A stretch of 64,000 bases of DNA, taken from NCBI RefSeq assembly GCF_900607235.1, contig NZ_LR027849.1:558001-622000 (forward strand). Reading direction: 5' to 3'. Source of the stretch: Olivibacter jilunii. GTDB lineage: Bacteria > Bacteroidota > Bacteroidia > Sphingobacteriales > Sphingobacteriaceae. The position numbers were made by a program, and so were the translations under genes. The first letter of the stretch is position 1; each line of letters opens with the position of its first letter. Positions 15,177-24,724 of this stretch are shown here, in pieces. The notes under the pieces are model-generated. The model searched no databases. It was given only the letters and a program-made list of their open reading frames with translations, and had not been told where the DNA came from.

Positions 15177-17876
15177 TTATTCCTTTTCGTTAGCAAGTGC
15201 CCACGTTGCTTCACCACGCCTCATTTTTACTAGGTTTTTTAGAAATACATCATTATTGTTAGATAACATTACAGCCTTTTCTTGCCATTTTATTGCTTCT
15301 TTCCAATTGCCAGTTTTGTAAAGTAAATTGGCGTAAGTATCAACTGACTCGGCAGTTTGATCAAATGTTTCAATATTGTATTTAACGACTTTTGTTGCAA
15401 AATCAAGTATTTCTTTGTCTTCAATATGGAGGAATATGAACCAGGAAATATTGTTTATATGGTAATCGCTATGCTTTAACGCTCTTTCATAATATAGTTT
15501 ATAAAATTTACCCATGTTTTGCCAGTCTTTTTTAATTCTCCAAGAATAGATCATTCTCTTTCCATAGACAAGCTCTTCTCCAATTTTGCCATATTTTTTA
15601 CAAACATTTTGTTGTATAGAATCCCAATTTGGATTCTCTGAATTGTTCAAAAGAAGTGGTTCTATTTCTTCTGCATTTATAATTCTTTTGATTTTCCTGA
15701 GTGTTTCAAGGTCTCCCATAATTTTATCTATCTTTTCCTGGTTTTCCAAGTAAAGATTAAATCCAACATCCTTAGATGTTTGGGTTATGTGTAATAAGAA
15801 CTCTAAATTCTCTCTTAGGAATTTGTGTTTGAGTTGTTTAACATATTCAGTACCCAATAGCGTCACCTTATCCTGGTCTTTTTTTCGCAAAGCCATTAAA
15901 GTTAGTTTTCTAAGGAATGCAGAATCTCTTTGTCCATCGTAATATCGTTCCAACAATTCATTATATCTGTCGTCACTGTCATTAACATCCATATTTTTAG
16001 CTAGGAAGAAACTAGAATCAGCCTTGGGTAAGATGCCTTCAGGTAATAATTGTTTATTGATCGTTCGGATTCGATCTAGAGGTATTTTTATGATTTCTCT
16101 GTCGTAAGTAATTAAGCCATTTTCTTCCCCTTCAACATCAAATGGTTGTGTATAAATTGATGCTGTAAGCCCAAGGGCTTCTAAAAATTTTAATTTCTTG
16201 GTCAGAATTTCATATTTACCGGCTAATTGTGAAGGCTTTATTGTAACATAGCCCCATCCTTTAAGATCATTCCATTGGTGATCGAAAACTGATGTGCCAA
16301 TGCCACCAAATTCTCCTAATACTTTCGCTTTACCCACAATTGCTGGGGGGGCTATAGGATCTGGGTATGAGTGTACATCTGCCATATCACTTTTGATATA
16401 TGGGTTTTCAGATGGGACTCTGAGCTGTTCATCAGTATAAAGTAATTCTCCCGAATGGCCATTTACAAGCCTTGTATTATCTAACTGTTTTACCCATTCC
16501 GTTAACCGCTCTTGATCATAGGCCCCCCAACGCTCGTTAAACAGAACCCATGTTGTAATTGATGGATGATTATATAAATGTGTAATTGTTTCTTGAAGTT
16601 CTTTTTCAAATGCCTCTTTTGCCCCTGCAGGTAGACTTTGATTCGGATTAACAAAGTCTTGCCACACCATTAGACCTAAACTATCACAATAATAGTACCA
16701 TTTAAGAGGTTCGATCTTAATGTGCTTTCTAATTGTGTTGAATCCCATTTCTTTGATTGCTTTAACATCAAACTTTAAAGCATCATCTGTCGGAGCTGTA
16801 TACAGTCCATCTGGCCAATATCCTTGGTCCAGTACTCCTAAATTGTATGTATATTTATTATTAAGGAAAATTCTTTCAACTCCCTTTTTGTCCTTTCTAA
16901 TCTCAACTTTCCGCATCCCAATATAACTTCTAACTTCATCCACTATTTTTCCTTCATATCTAAGTCTAACTGACAAATTATATAGAAAAGGATCGTTAGG
17001 ACTCCAAAGATGAGGATTGGTAATAGAAACCCGTAACTTAGTGTTTGCCTTACCATTTGTAACCATAATTGGTTTACCTCGCTCATAAGTAATTGCTTCA
17101 ATTGTGAGGTTGTCATTTGTATTCGTATTTGTATTGACTGTTATTGAATATAAGCTATTTTCTATATCAGATTCTAATTTTAATGAGGCTATATATGTTG
17201 ACGGTACTATTTCCATCCATACAGTTTGCCAGATACCACTACTTGAAGTGTAATATATGTCTGCCGGATTTAGTACTTGTTTTCCATGTGTGCCAACTCC
17301 CTTGTCTGTAGGGTCGTAAACACGTACCTTGAGTTCGTTATTTTCTTGATTTAAACTTTCAGTTATATCGATGGTGAATCCGACGTAACCTCCCGAATGA
17401 CTGCCAACTTCTTTACCATTGAGATAGACGGTAGCCTGCCAATCAACTGCATCAAAATGTAATAATATTCGTTGATCATTAGTTATTTTTGGTTTTTGGA
17501 TATTTCTGGAATACCATAGATGTTGGTCTGGTAATAGTGCCTTATTAACTCCAGACAATGCAGATTCAATTGGATAAGGAACCAATATTTGACCATCATA
17601 TCTCGCTGGAGGTGGTGCATTTAATTTTGTTATGGCATAATTCCAAAGCCCATTTAGATTTATCCAATGATCTCTTGACAATTGTGGACGTGGATAACCT
17701 GAGTGGGTGTTTTCTGGATTTACTTCTTTTGCCCATCGTGATTGCATTCGAGTTTTCGTCATCTTCCACTGGGCGAGAACTGTATTGTAAATTGGGCACA
17801 AGCAGATTATTATGCAGGTCAATTTGATATAAAAAGTATAACTATTTCTATTAACCATTTTTATGTAGCTGATCAT
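15177..17876 (-). CDS. glycoside hydrolase family 2 enzyme with C-terminal TPR-like extension
   Basis: An 899-aa exported enzyme (signal around residues 12-36). The order is an N-terminal sugar-binding domain (WINLNGLW, then WYSRNIQ), an immunoglobulin-like domain, and a TIM barrel with acid/base LFNERWG near residue 448 and nucleophile LGEFGG near 521. These are the catalytic features of GH2 beta-galactosidases, mannosidases and glucuronidases. After about residue 600 an unusual ~290-residue helical extension ends in a TPR-like repeat (YANLLYKTGNWKEAIKWQEKA). It could start at M7 (MVNRNSYTF). It lies in the operon just after the thioredoxin gene. The exact sugar specificity cannot be read from sequence. 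Confidence 0.85.
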   Translation of the reverse strand: MISYIKMVNRNSYTFYIKLTCIIICLCPIYNTVLAQWKMTKTRMQSRWAKEVNPENTHSGYPRPQLSRDHWINLNGLWNYAITKLNAPPPARYDGQILVPYPIESALSGVNKALLPDQHLWYSRNIQKPKITNDQRILLHFDAVDWQATVYLNGKEVGSHSGGYVGFTIDITESLNQENNELKVRVYDPTDKGVGTHGKQVLNPADIYYTSSSGIWQTVWMEIVPSTYIASLKLESDIENSLYSITVNTNTNTNDNLTIEAITYERGKPIMVTNGKANTKLRVSITNPHLWSPNDPFLYNLSVRLRYEGKIVDEVRSYIGMRKVEIRKDKKGVERIFLNNKYTYNLGVLDQGYWPDGLYTAPTDDALKFDVKAIKEMGFNTIRKHIKIEPLKWYYYCDSLGLMVWQDFVNPNQSLPAGAKEAFEKELQETITHLYNHPSITTWVLFNERWGAYDQERLTEWVKQLDNTRLVNGHSGELLYTDEQLRVPSENPYIKSDMADVHSYPDPIAPPAIVGKAKVLGEFGGIGTSVFDHQWNDLKGWGYVTIKPSQLAGKYEILTKKLKFLEALGLTASIYTQPFDVEGEENGLITYDREIIKIPLDRIRTINKQLLPEGILPKADSSFFLAKNMDVNDSDDRYNELLERYYDGQRDSAFLRKLTLMALRKKDQDKVTLLGTEYVKQLKHKFLRENLEFLLHITQTSKDVGFNLYLENQEKIDKIMGDLETLRKIKRIINAEEIEPLLLNNSENPNWDSIQQNVCKKYGKIGEELVYGKRMIYSWRIKKDWQNMGKFYKLYYERALKHSDYHINNISWFIFLHIEDKEILDFATKVVKYNIETFDQTAESVDTYANLLYKTGNWKEAIKWQEKAVMLSNNNDVFLKNLVKMRRGEATWALANEKE

Positions 17877-17942
17877 TTTGGTTTATTTATTTTTTCTATT
17901 TTAAGAATCTATTTATTATATCTATTTAATGGCATCCGGAGA

Positions 17943-18536
17943 TTAGAAGGATTCGATTTGTTCCTTCTTTAATTTGTTTATCATTTCCATATCATGTACA
18001 TCCATTGCTGCCTCTAACAGTTTTTTTCGAAGATTTGCATCTTGACTTCCTCCATTTAATTGATTTAATAGAAAGAAGTAGACCTCATGCTTATTGAAAG
18101 TCTTCGATATTTTTGCTATGAATTTTTCTGGGGTATCATAAATTCCAGCTGCATTATATACTAATACTCCGTTATGATCTAAAATCAAATATGTTGGATA
18201 ACCTGTAACCATATATTTAGATCCAATAGTTTCAGCAATTAAATACCAGCTCTTTATATATGGAGGGTCCGTTTTTAGTTTATTCATCTGAACTTTAACG
18301 TTTATGAATTTGCTATTCATAAATTCTCCAATTTCTTTTTGACTTAAGATTGAATCGTCCATAAAATGGCATGGTTTACACCAGGTGGCATAACAATCAA
18401 TAAATATGAACTTTTGAGTTATCCTCGCGCTGTCCAATAATTGATCCCAGGTATCAAAGTTTGAAAATTTAATTCCTTGATGTTGTCCTTGTACCAATAT
18501 GGGAATGACCAATAAAAAAATAAGAACTGCTTTCAT
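17943..18536 (-). CDS. exported thioredoxin-fold protein
   Basis: A 197-aa protein with a short signal peptide (MKAVLIFLLVIPILVQG). The thioredoxin fold has active site TWCKPC (Cys53, Cys56) after FIFIDCYA, the cis-proline region GYPTYLILD, and a helical C-terminal tail of about 50 residues. It is presumably a periplasmic disulfide reductase. It lies 13 bases after SusD and 66 before GH2 in the same operon. It is the second thioredoxin-like gene in the LanKC/SusCD neighbourhood. Confidence 0.8.
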   Translation of the reverse strand: MKAVLIFLLVIPILVQGQHQGIKFSNFDTWDQLLDSARITQKFIFIDCYATWCKPCHFMDDSILSQKEIGEFMNSKFINVKVQMNKLKTDPPYIKSWYLIAETIGSKYMVTGYPTYLILDHNGVLVYNAAGIYDTPEKFIAKISKTFNKHEVYFFLLNQLNGGSQDANLRKKLLEAAMDVHDMEMINKLKKEQIESF

Positions 18537-18549
18537 CGATTTCTAGGTT

Positions 18550-20091
18550 TTAATATCCCTGATTTTGTACTAGTTTTGTGTTTCTTGATAGTTCAGTTGC
18601 TGAAATTGGGTACCATTGCCAATTTGAGTTCCAAATACCTCCTTTTTCAGGGGTTATTTTTTGCATCACTTGGTCAATTGTACCAGATCTTTTTAAATCG
18701 AGCCAACGATGTCCCCATTCAGTAAAGAGTTCAATCTGCCTTTCTTTTAAAATTTTGTCTATTAAATCTTGTTTATTTTCAACCTGAATTGGTTCTGGAT
18801 TAGATCTTAAATGTATCCGGTTTAAATCAGATGCTGCATCATCCAGTTTATCGAGTTGCGCTCTTGCTTCTGCACGAATTAACAGCTGTTCACTCAACCG
18901 AAGTACCATAGTATATTCGATTGTCGGCTCTGCGGTAGCAACACTTTTATATTTAGTGGGATAGTAAATAGTCACATTGTCTATTATTAAGCTATCTATC
19001 CATTGGTTTCTTCGACCATCAGTACTAGTAAACTGCTTTAATAGGTGAATACTTAATGAAACTGGCCAATCCGGTCCAGGTCCTGTCTCTGGGATTTTGA
19101 AAAACCTTGCTTCTTCCGTCGAATTAATGTACACAGGCTGCAGTTGCCAAACAGCCTCCATACTATTGGCTAGAAAAACATTTTGCAATTCTACCAATTG
19201 GAATAAACCACTATTTTCTATTAATTCTGATGACTGTATTTCGGCATTTGTCCATTCTTTTGTATACAAGTATGCACGAGCTAATAGAGCAATTGCCGCC
19301 CATTTCGTGGGTCTAATTCTCTCATTTGATATGTTCAACAGAGATGCATCAAGATAATCTCTGCTCAAAAGGTCTTTAGCTTGTATGAGATCATCAATAA
19401 TTTGTTTCCATATTTCTGTCTTAGGTGTCCGTGGTAAATTTGAATTTCTCGAAAAGTCAGTTGATAATACTAGGGGCAGATCTCCATAAAGGTTAACTAG
19501 GTAAAAGTAGCAAAATGCACGTACGAATTTCACTTCTCCTAGCAGTTGCTGCTTGACACTTCCGGATAGCGAATTGGAAGTCGAGAGGCCTTCAATTGCT
19601 GAATTTGTTAAGTAAATCATTTGATAACAATTACTCCAGAAGTCAGCTGTCACGGAACTGCTATTAAGTGAGTTCTGATAATAATCAATGTAGGTTTGGT
19701 TAGATGCATTCTCGTATAATTTTAGTTCGTCTGCAGATAATCCCAATAGTGCGGAGGTACTGCGTAGTTCTCCTGATCCAAATGTTCCGGCACTCAATTT
19801 CGTATAAATGCTGGTTACGACTGCGACGGCAGTCGCGTCGGTTTTAAATGCGTTTTCGACTGTGGTGTTTGTAAGTGGTGGATCAATATCTATAAGTTTC
19901 GTACATGAAGAAATTGATAAGAGGAGAATGGAAGAGAAAATTGGTGAAATTCTTAATTTCTTTTTAATTGGAAATAGGAAATATTTTATGTGTTCATCTC
20001 TTGAATTTCCATATTGAGTTGGCTTTCTATAATAATAGAAAATCCTTTCTAAACAAATTTGGAGCCTTGGATATATGTTGCTAGGTTTCAT
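18550..20091 (-). CDS. susD: SusD/RagB-family outer-membrane lipoprotein
   Basis: The partner lid of the SusC transporter. The lipobox SISSC is near residue 63, followed by TKLIDIDPP, the usual SusD mature start. Helical TPR-like substructures follow, and the RagB C-terminal signature GHRWLDLKRSG lies near 465. With only one Met at position 1 the signal would be abnormally far from the N-terminus. The true start is therefore probably an alternative codon about 30-40 residues downstream, near LFPIKKKLRISPIF. It lies 29 bases after SusC. It should bind the imported substrate at the cell surface; given the operon this could be a glycopeptide or peptide. Confidence 0.85.
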   Translation of the reverse strand: MKPSNIYPRLQICLERIFYYYRKPTQYGNSRDEHIKYFLFPIKKKLRISPIFSSILLLSISSCTKLIDIDPPLTNTTVENAFKTDATAVAVVTSIYTKLSAGTFGSGELRSTSALLGLSADELKLYENASNQTYIDYYQNSLNSSSVTADFWSNCYQMIYLTNSAIEGLSTSNSLSGSVKQQLLGEVKFVRAFCYFYLVNLYGDLPLVLSTDFSRNSNLPRTPKTEIWKQIIDDLIQAKDLLSRDYLDASLLNISNERIRPTKWAAIALLARAYLYTKEWTNAEIQSSELIENSGLFQLVELQNVFLANSMEAVWQLQPVYINSTEEARFFKIPETGPGPDWPVSLSIHLLKQFTSTDGRRNQWIDSLIIDNVTIYYPTKYKSVATAEPTIEYTMVLRLSEQLLIRAEARAQLDKLDDAASDLNRIHLRSNPEPIQVENKQDLIDKILKERQIELFTEWGHRWLDLKRSGTIDQVMQKITPEKGGIWNSNWQWYPISATELSRNTKLVQNQGY

Positions 20092-20120
20092 GTTTTTTTA
20101 TTAATGATTGAATGAAGATT

Positions 20121-23100
20121 TTACAATGTCGCCTTTATGCCAATTGTTATCACCCTTAGTGGAGGTAATGAGCTAGAACTTTTGGATTCAGGATCTAATC
20201 CAACATAATTGGTTATCGTAAATAGATTCTGGCTTTGTAAGAAGATATTTAAACTTTGGAAATGGATAGCTTCTTTCCATCTATTCGGAAGTTCCCATGA
20301 TAGCGAAATATTCTTTAATCGTATATATGAAGCATCAGAATATGCTATGTCAGAGGAAACTGCGTCGCTGTATGCATTTCTAACGTCAGAGGAATTAGGT
20401 CTAAATTGTTGATATTGCGCGATGTCACCAGGCTTTTGCCAACGGTCTAACACCTCTATTGGTTGATTCCCATTTCCATTTGAAAAATGGCCCTGACGGA
20501 TTGGCCCAAATCTATAGTTTTGAGCTCGTTGTTTAACGAACTGGAATAAAATGTCTAAATAGATATTTTTAAAGGCAAATGTATTTTGGATTCCACCGAA
20601 AAAAGATGGATCTAATGAAATAATAGCCGTTCTGTCTAAAATTTCATCAGGTGTAGAAGTGAGTTTGTTGTCATGGGTTAGAAATTGATATAATCCCGTT
20701 GACGGATCAACGCCCATAAATTTAAATCGCCGTGAAATGTTTATTGGTTTTCCTATTTCATATGTGGTTGCATATGATGAAACATCTAACCCGGGAAATG
20801 AGGTTATTGCATTACTATACTTTGTAAAGTTTATATTTGATGTCCAAGTAAAGTTTTTACTGGTGATGTTATTTGAAGATATTAAAAATTCCCATCCTTT
20901 ATTTTTTACGACTGCTGGGAAGTTTTGATCAATGTTGCTAAATCCAGTCGTCCATGGTAACTGGTACCCCATTAATTGATTTAGTGATTTATTATTGAAA
21001 TAATTTGTCACAAAATGGACCTTATCATTTATAATGCCCAATTCTATACCTATTTGCAGTTTTTTCGTTTCTTCCCATCTTAAATATGGGTTCGCGAGAC
21101 GAATAGGAGTAAGTACCTGAATTCCTTGATATGGAATTGCTACGTTAAAGTTCTCATATAGGCTCATAAATCGGTAATCACCTATTTGATCGCTTCCAGA
21201 TGTTCCATAGCTTCCTCTCAACTTTCCGAAACTTAAGAAATGTAGATTATCTTTAACCAATTTCTCCTGAGAAAAAATCCACGCTGCTCCGATTGCACCA
21301 AAATTATGGAAACGATTGCTAGAACCGAATCGAGAGCTACCATCACGACGTGCGGTTAGGTTGATGATGTATTTTTCATCTAAATTGTAGTTTATTCTTC
21401 CAAATATCGCATTATATTTATACTCTGTGTTCAGTGAATTACTTACAAATAATTGTGTTGCAGCTTTAATGTCTTCGAGATTCAAGTCACTGTTTTGTCC
21501 AAATCCGGAAATAAGTGTTCCGTTAGTACTTGAATGTTGAAGAGTTGAACCAAGTAGTATTTCTAATGTTCCCATTTTTGATGATTTGTGAAAATTAACC
21601 ATCGGTTCAATAATCCAAGAGCTTTGCTTATTATTTCCAAAACCAGCTGATCGCACATTAAATGCTCTGTTCTCTGGTGGATAATAAGTTAAGGGTGTTG
21701 TGGAAATTTCACTGGTAGAAAGTTTAGTATATCCGAAACTACTTTTGATTTCGAGATTATCAAGTATTTTGTACCCCACTATAGCATTTCCAATTAAATT
21801 GTCAGTTAAGTTTTTATATCTAGTTAAAGTATATCTTAGTGGGTTCGCAATGAATGAGCTAGTTCCCGCATCTGTTGGCATCCAATTAAATTCTCCATTT
21901 GTATTATAAACAGGAGGCGCTATTGGTGCTAACCTTATAGCATCTGAAGTAAGGTCAACGTTTGGTAACAGGTTTCTATCGTTTAGATAATTGCCTGTAA
22001 ACTGTATTCGTAGTTTTTTATTTGATGAAATATTATTTATATTAAAATGAACGGAACCTTTTTGGTCACTGAAATTTCCTGGAAAAACCGTTGTTTCTCT
22101 ATGGTAACCTGCTCCTATGATAAATTGCGTGTTTTCTGATCCTCCGGAAGCTGATACTTGGATATCGCTATAATTCGCCGTGCCACCTATTAACTCTTTT
22201 TGCCAATCAGTATATCTTGTGGTATCCCAGAACCCATTTAAATCGTAATCATTTGGTCTAGGAGACGTTAGTCCATCATTTTTATTTGCTTCTCTTCTCA
22301 TTTCAAGGTATTCCTGTGAATTTAGAAGTTTTATCCTTCTGGCATTTTGCCCCCAACCATTTTGCATGTTTAGTGATATCTTTGTTTTTCCCTGTTGCCC
22401 TTTCTTTGTCGTTATAAGGATCGCGCCATTTGCTGCTCTTGAACCATAAATCGCTGTTGCGTCTGCATCCTTCAAGACTTCTATGCTTTCGATATTAGAC
22501 GGGTTAATGAAATTAAATGGATTTCCTGCCAAATCATTTGTTCCAGAATTCCCCAATAAACTAGGATTAATGCTTGGTAATAACTGGGAGGAAAATGGAA
22601 CGCCATCTATCACATATAGTGGATCGTTTCCATTTCCTATGCTATTTTGACCTTGGATTCTAACTTTTACGCCAGTTCCTGGTAAACCAGTAGTTTGCTC
22701 GACAAATAGACCTGGTACTCTTCCTTGAAGTGCTAGAAGTGGATTCGTTACTGGCTGTTTTTCAATTTCCTTTGCTTTAACAGAGCCAATGTTGCCCGTA
22801 TTGAATCTTCTTGTACTTGTTCCATATCCAATTACAACTGTTTCGTCTAGGCTTTTCATATCTATAGGAAGAAGAATTAAAACAGTGTTTCCGGTTATTT
22901 TTAATTCCCTTGTTTGATATCCAATACTACTTGCTTGTAATATAAGACCTTGGGTGACACTTGGAATCGAAAAGGTACCGTTGCTGTCGGAAGTTGAACC
23001 TAGACGTGTACCTTTCACTAATATGGTAACACCCGGTATTGGATTTCCCGAGGCGTCAGTCACCTTTCCATTGATAGCAAAAGTATTAGCAGTTGTATCT

Positions 23101-23543
23101 TGACTGCTATTGAGAGATGTTGATTTTTTTTCATTCCCTTTTGGTTTAAGAATAAGAACTCCGTCAGCCACGAAACTGTAAGTCAAGTTTTTCTTCGATA
23201 AAATGAAATTCAAAACGTCTTCAATCGGAGTGTTTTTAAAATTTACATTCAATTTTTCGGCAAGATCTAGGCTGACTATATCATTACTGTACATTACTGT
23301 TAGTCCAGTCTGCTTTTTAATCTGCCTGAAAATTTCTTTCATTGAAATTTGGGAAGCCGTTAATGTCACGAGCTTGCCCTGTTGGCCTTTGGCCTGAATC
23401 TGCTTAAAGCCGCATAGGTATAATAAAATGATAAGAAGGAGAGGCTTACATAAGAGGACGCCCCTCACAGTAGGTTTTAGGTGAGACATACACTTTAATT
23501 TTGGTATAAGTAAACACATAGTTGGTTGAAGGCTAACAAACAT
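20121..23543 (-). CDS. susC: SusC/RagA TonB-dependent transporter with STN domain
   Basis: A 1140-aa outer-membrane receptor. The signal is around residues 25-51 (the start may be M9 or M19). The STN domain at ~60-130 (SMKEIFRQIKKQTGLTVMYS) is followed by a carboxypeptidase-D-like repeat at ~155-230 (INGKVTDASGNPIPGVTI), TonB box DETVVIGYG, plug (VRIQGQNSIG, DADATAIYGSRAANG), and a 22-strand barrel ending in IGIKATL. STN domains signal to FecR anti-sigma factors, and a sigma/FecR pair stands divergently at 24123-25900. It is the first gene of the operon. Its sequence is close to the second SusC at 30283, including TRYTDWQKELIGG. Confidence 0.9.
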   Translation of the reverse strand: MFVSLQPTMCLLIPKLKCMSHLKPTVRGVLLCKPLLLIILLYLCGFKQIQAKGQQGKLVTLTASQISMKEIFRQIKKQTGLTVMYSNDIVSLDLAEKLNVNFKNTPIEDVLNFILSKKNLTYSFVADGVLILKPKGNEKKSTSLNSSQDTTANTFAINGKVTDASGNPIPGVTILVKGTRLGSTSDSNGTFSIPSVTQGLILQASSIGYQTRELKITGNTVLILLPIDMKSLDETVVIGYGTSTRRFNTGNIGSVKAKEIEKQPVTNPLLALQGRVPGLFVEQTTGLPGTGVKVRIQGQNSIGNGNDPLYVIDGVPFSSQLLPSINPSLLGNSGTNDLAGNPFNFINPSNIESIEVLKDADATAIYGSRAANGAILITTKKGQQGKTKISLNMQNGWGQNARRIKLLNSQEYLEMRREANKNDGLTSPRPNDYDLNGFWDTTRYTDWQKELIGGTANYSDIQVSASGGSENTQFIIGAGYHRETTVFPGNFSDQKGSVHFNINNISSNKKLRIQFTGNYLNDRNLLPNVDLTSDAIRLAPIAPPVYNTNGEFNWMPTDAGTSSFIANPLRYTLTRYKNLTDNLIGNAIVGYKILDNLEIKSSFGYTKLSTSEISTTPLTYYPPENRAFNVRSAGFGNNKQSSWIIEPMVNFHKSSKMGTLEILLGSTLQHSSTNGTLISGFGQNSDLNLEDIKAATQLFVSNSLNTEYKYNAIFGRINYNLDEKYIINLTARRDGSSRFGSSNRFHNFGAIGAAWIFSQEKLVKDNLHFLSFGKLRGSYGTSGSDQIGDYRFMSLYENFNVAIPYQGIQVLTPIRLANPYLRWEETKKLQIGIELGIINDKVHFVTNYFNNKSLNQLMGYQLPWTTGFSNIDQNFPAVVKNKGWEFLISSNNITSKNFTWTSNINFTKYSNAITSFPGLDVSSYATTYEIGKPINISRRFKFMGVDPSTGLYQFLTHDNKLTSTPDEILDRTAIISLDPSFFGGIQNTFAFKNIYLDILFQFVKQRAQNYRFGPIRQGHFSNGNGNQPIEVLDRWQKPGDIAQYQQFRPNSSDVRNAYSDAVSSDIAYSDASYIRLKNISLSWELPNRWKEAIHFQSLNIFLQSQNLFTITNYVGLDPESKSSSSLPPLRVITIGIKATL

Positions 23544-24122
23544 TTAACATTCACATGATGGATGCATTTTTACAGATAAGACGAAAATTCTTTTGATCCG
23601 TACTATACCAATTTGACATTTTTTCGTTATGTTGTAAGGAATATTTTAGAGCCGGACTAGACAAGGAAAAGCAAGCTATTTACCCATTAACAAGCGATTC
23701 ACATTTCAAATGCTCTTTTTGTGTTAAATTTATTCCAGCAACCATTTAAAACGATATCCCAAAATAAAAAGCGTTAAATCTGATGAAAGAAAAATGACCA
23801 TTATCTAAGTTGGAAACCCGGAATTGATTGGAAATTATTCTGCGTTATTTGGCTTTCCCGTTCATTTCTGAACGGTTAGCGGGGCTTTCATATTAAAATT
23901 TATTTAATTCTTTCTTTTCTATTCTTTATTCTCTATGTTTGTCCTACGTTTAACCCTAAGTCATGAAATTAGTCATGGAACCGTTCTCTTCCCTCATAAT
24001 AAGGTTTGAAAATCGAGTGTAGGGACATATGTTTTTTTCCTGTGTTTGGAAGTCAATGATCTATTATAATATATAATAGTGTATTAATATTTTATCGGGC
24101 ATACAATCAACGTAACTAAATA
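23544..24122. other. divergent intergenic region between susC and ECF sigma gene
   Basis: About 580 AT-rich bases that must hold the promoters of both the SusC operon and the sigma/FecR pair. A perfect 7-bp hairpin (ccgttca 23858-23864, tgaacgg 23869-23875) is present. No confident promoter consensus was identified. Confidence 0.4.
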
Positions 24123-24689
24123 ATGTCCAGCAACAAACAAATGGATTTTGAATTATTAGACGCGCTCAAGGCCGGCGATGTAAACGCCATGGGGCGATTG
24201 TACCGTAACAGCTACAAGTGGCTAATGGTTGTTGCATTGAATGTATTGGGCAAGGATGCCGAAGAGGAAGCAAAAGATATTTTGTCCGATTTTTTTCTTG
24301 AGTTCTGGGACAGGAGATTATTTGGTAAGATCAATCATCCGAAAGCATTGAACAGTTATCTGTTTCGCAGTGTACATAACCGTTGCCTGGACCGGGTAAA
24401 GGCAAATAAGACCCGTCAGAAATTAGAGGAGCGATTTTTTAGACGGCCCCAGAATGAGAATATGCCATCAAACCGGTTAGAGAACGGCGAATTTAGCTTA
24501 GCACTTGATGCCGCTGTCAACCGTATTTCCCCGATGAGCGCAAAAGTTTTCAAATTGGCCTACCTGGAGGATAAAAGCAGGCAGGAAATAGCTGAGGAAA
24601 TGAATATCAGTCCCAATACCGTCAAAAACCAACTGGTGAAAGCTGTAAAAATCCTACGGGTTGCTTTAAAAAACTTCTACCTGCTATAG
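24123..24689 (+). CDS. ECF RNA polymerase sigma factor
   Basis: A 188-aa sigma-70 family ECF factor. The region 2 helix (DILSDFFLEFWDRRLF, then LNSYLFRSVHNRCLD) is at ~55-90. The region 4 helix-turn-helix (AKVFKLAYLEDKSRQEIAEE, then ISPNTVKNQLVKAVKIL) is at ~140-183. It is followed after 35 bases by its presumed FecR anti-sigma gene. It likely drives a SusC operon on a cell-surface signal; the nearest candidates are the divergent SusC at 20121 and the downstream SusC at 30283. Confidence 0.9.
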   Translation: MSSNKQMDFELLDALKAGDVNAMGRLYRNSYKWLMVVALNVLGKDAEEEAKDILSDFFLEFWDRRLFGKINHPKALNSYLFRSVHNRCLDRVKANKTRQKLEERFFRRPQNENMPSNRLENGEFSLALDAAVNRISPMSAKVFKLAYLEDKSRQEIAEEMNISPNTVKNQLVKAVKILRVALKNFYLL

Positions 24690-24724
24690 TACGTTTACAG
24701 CTAAATATCGTCTTTTAGAGTATA

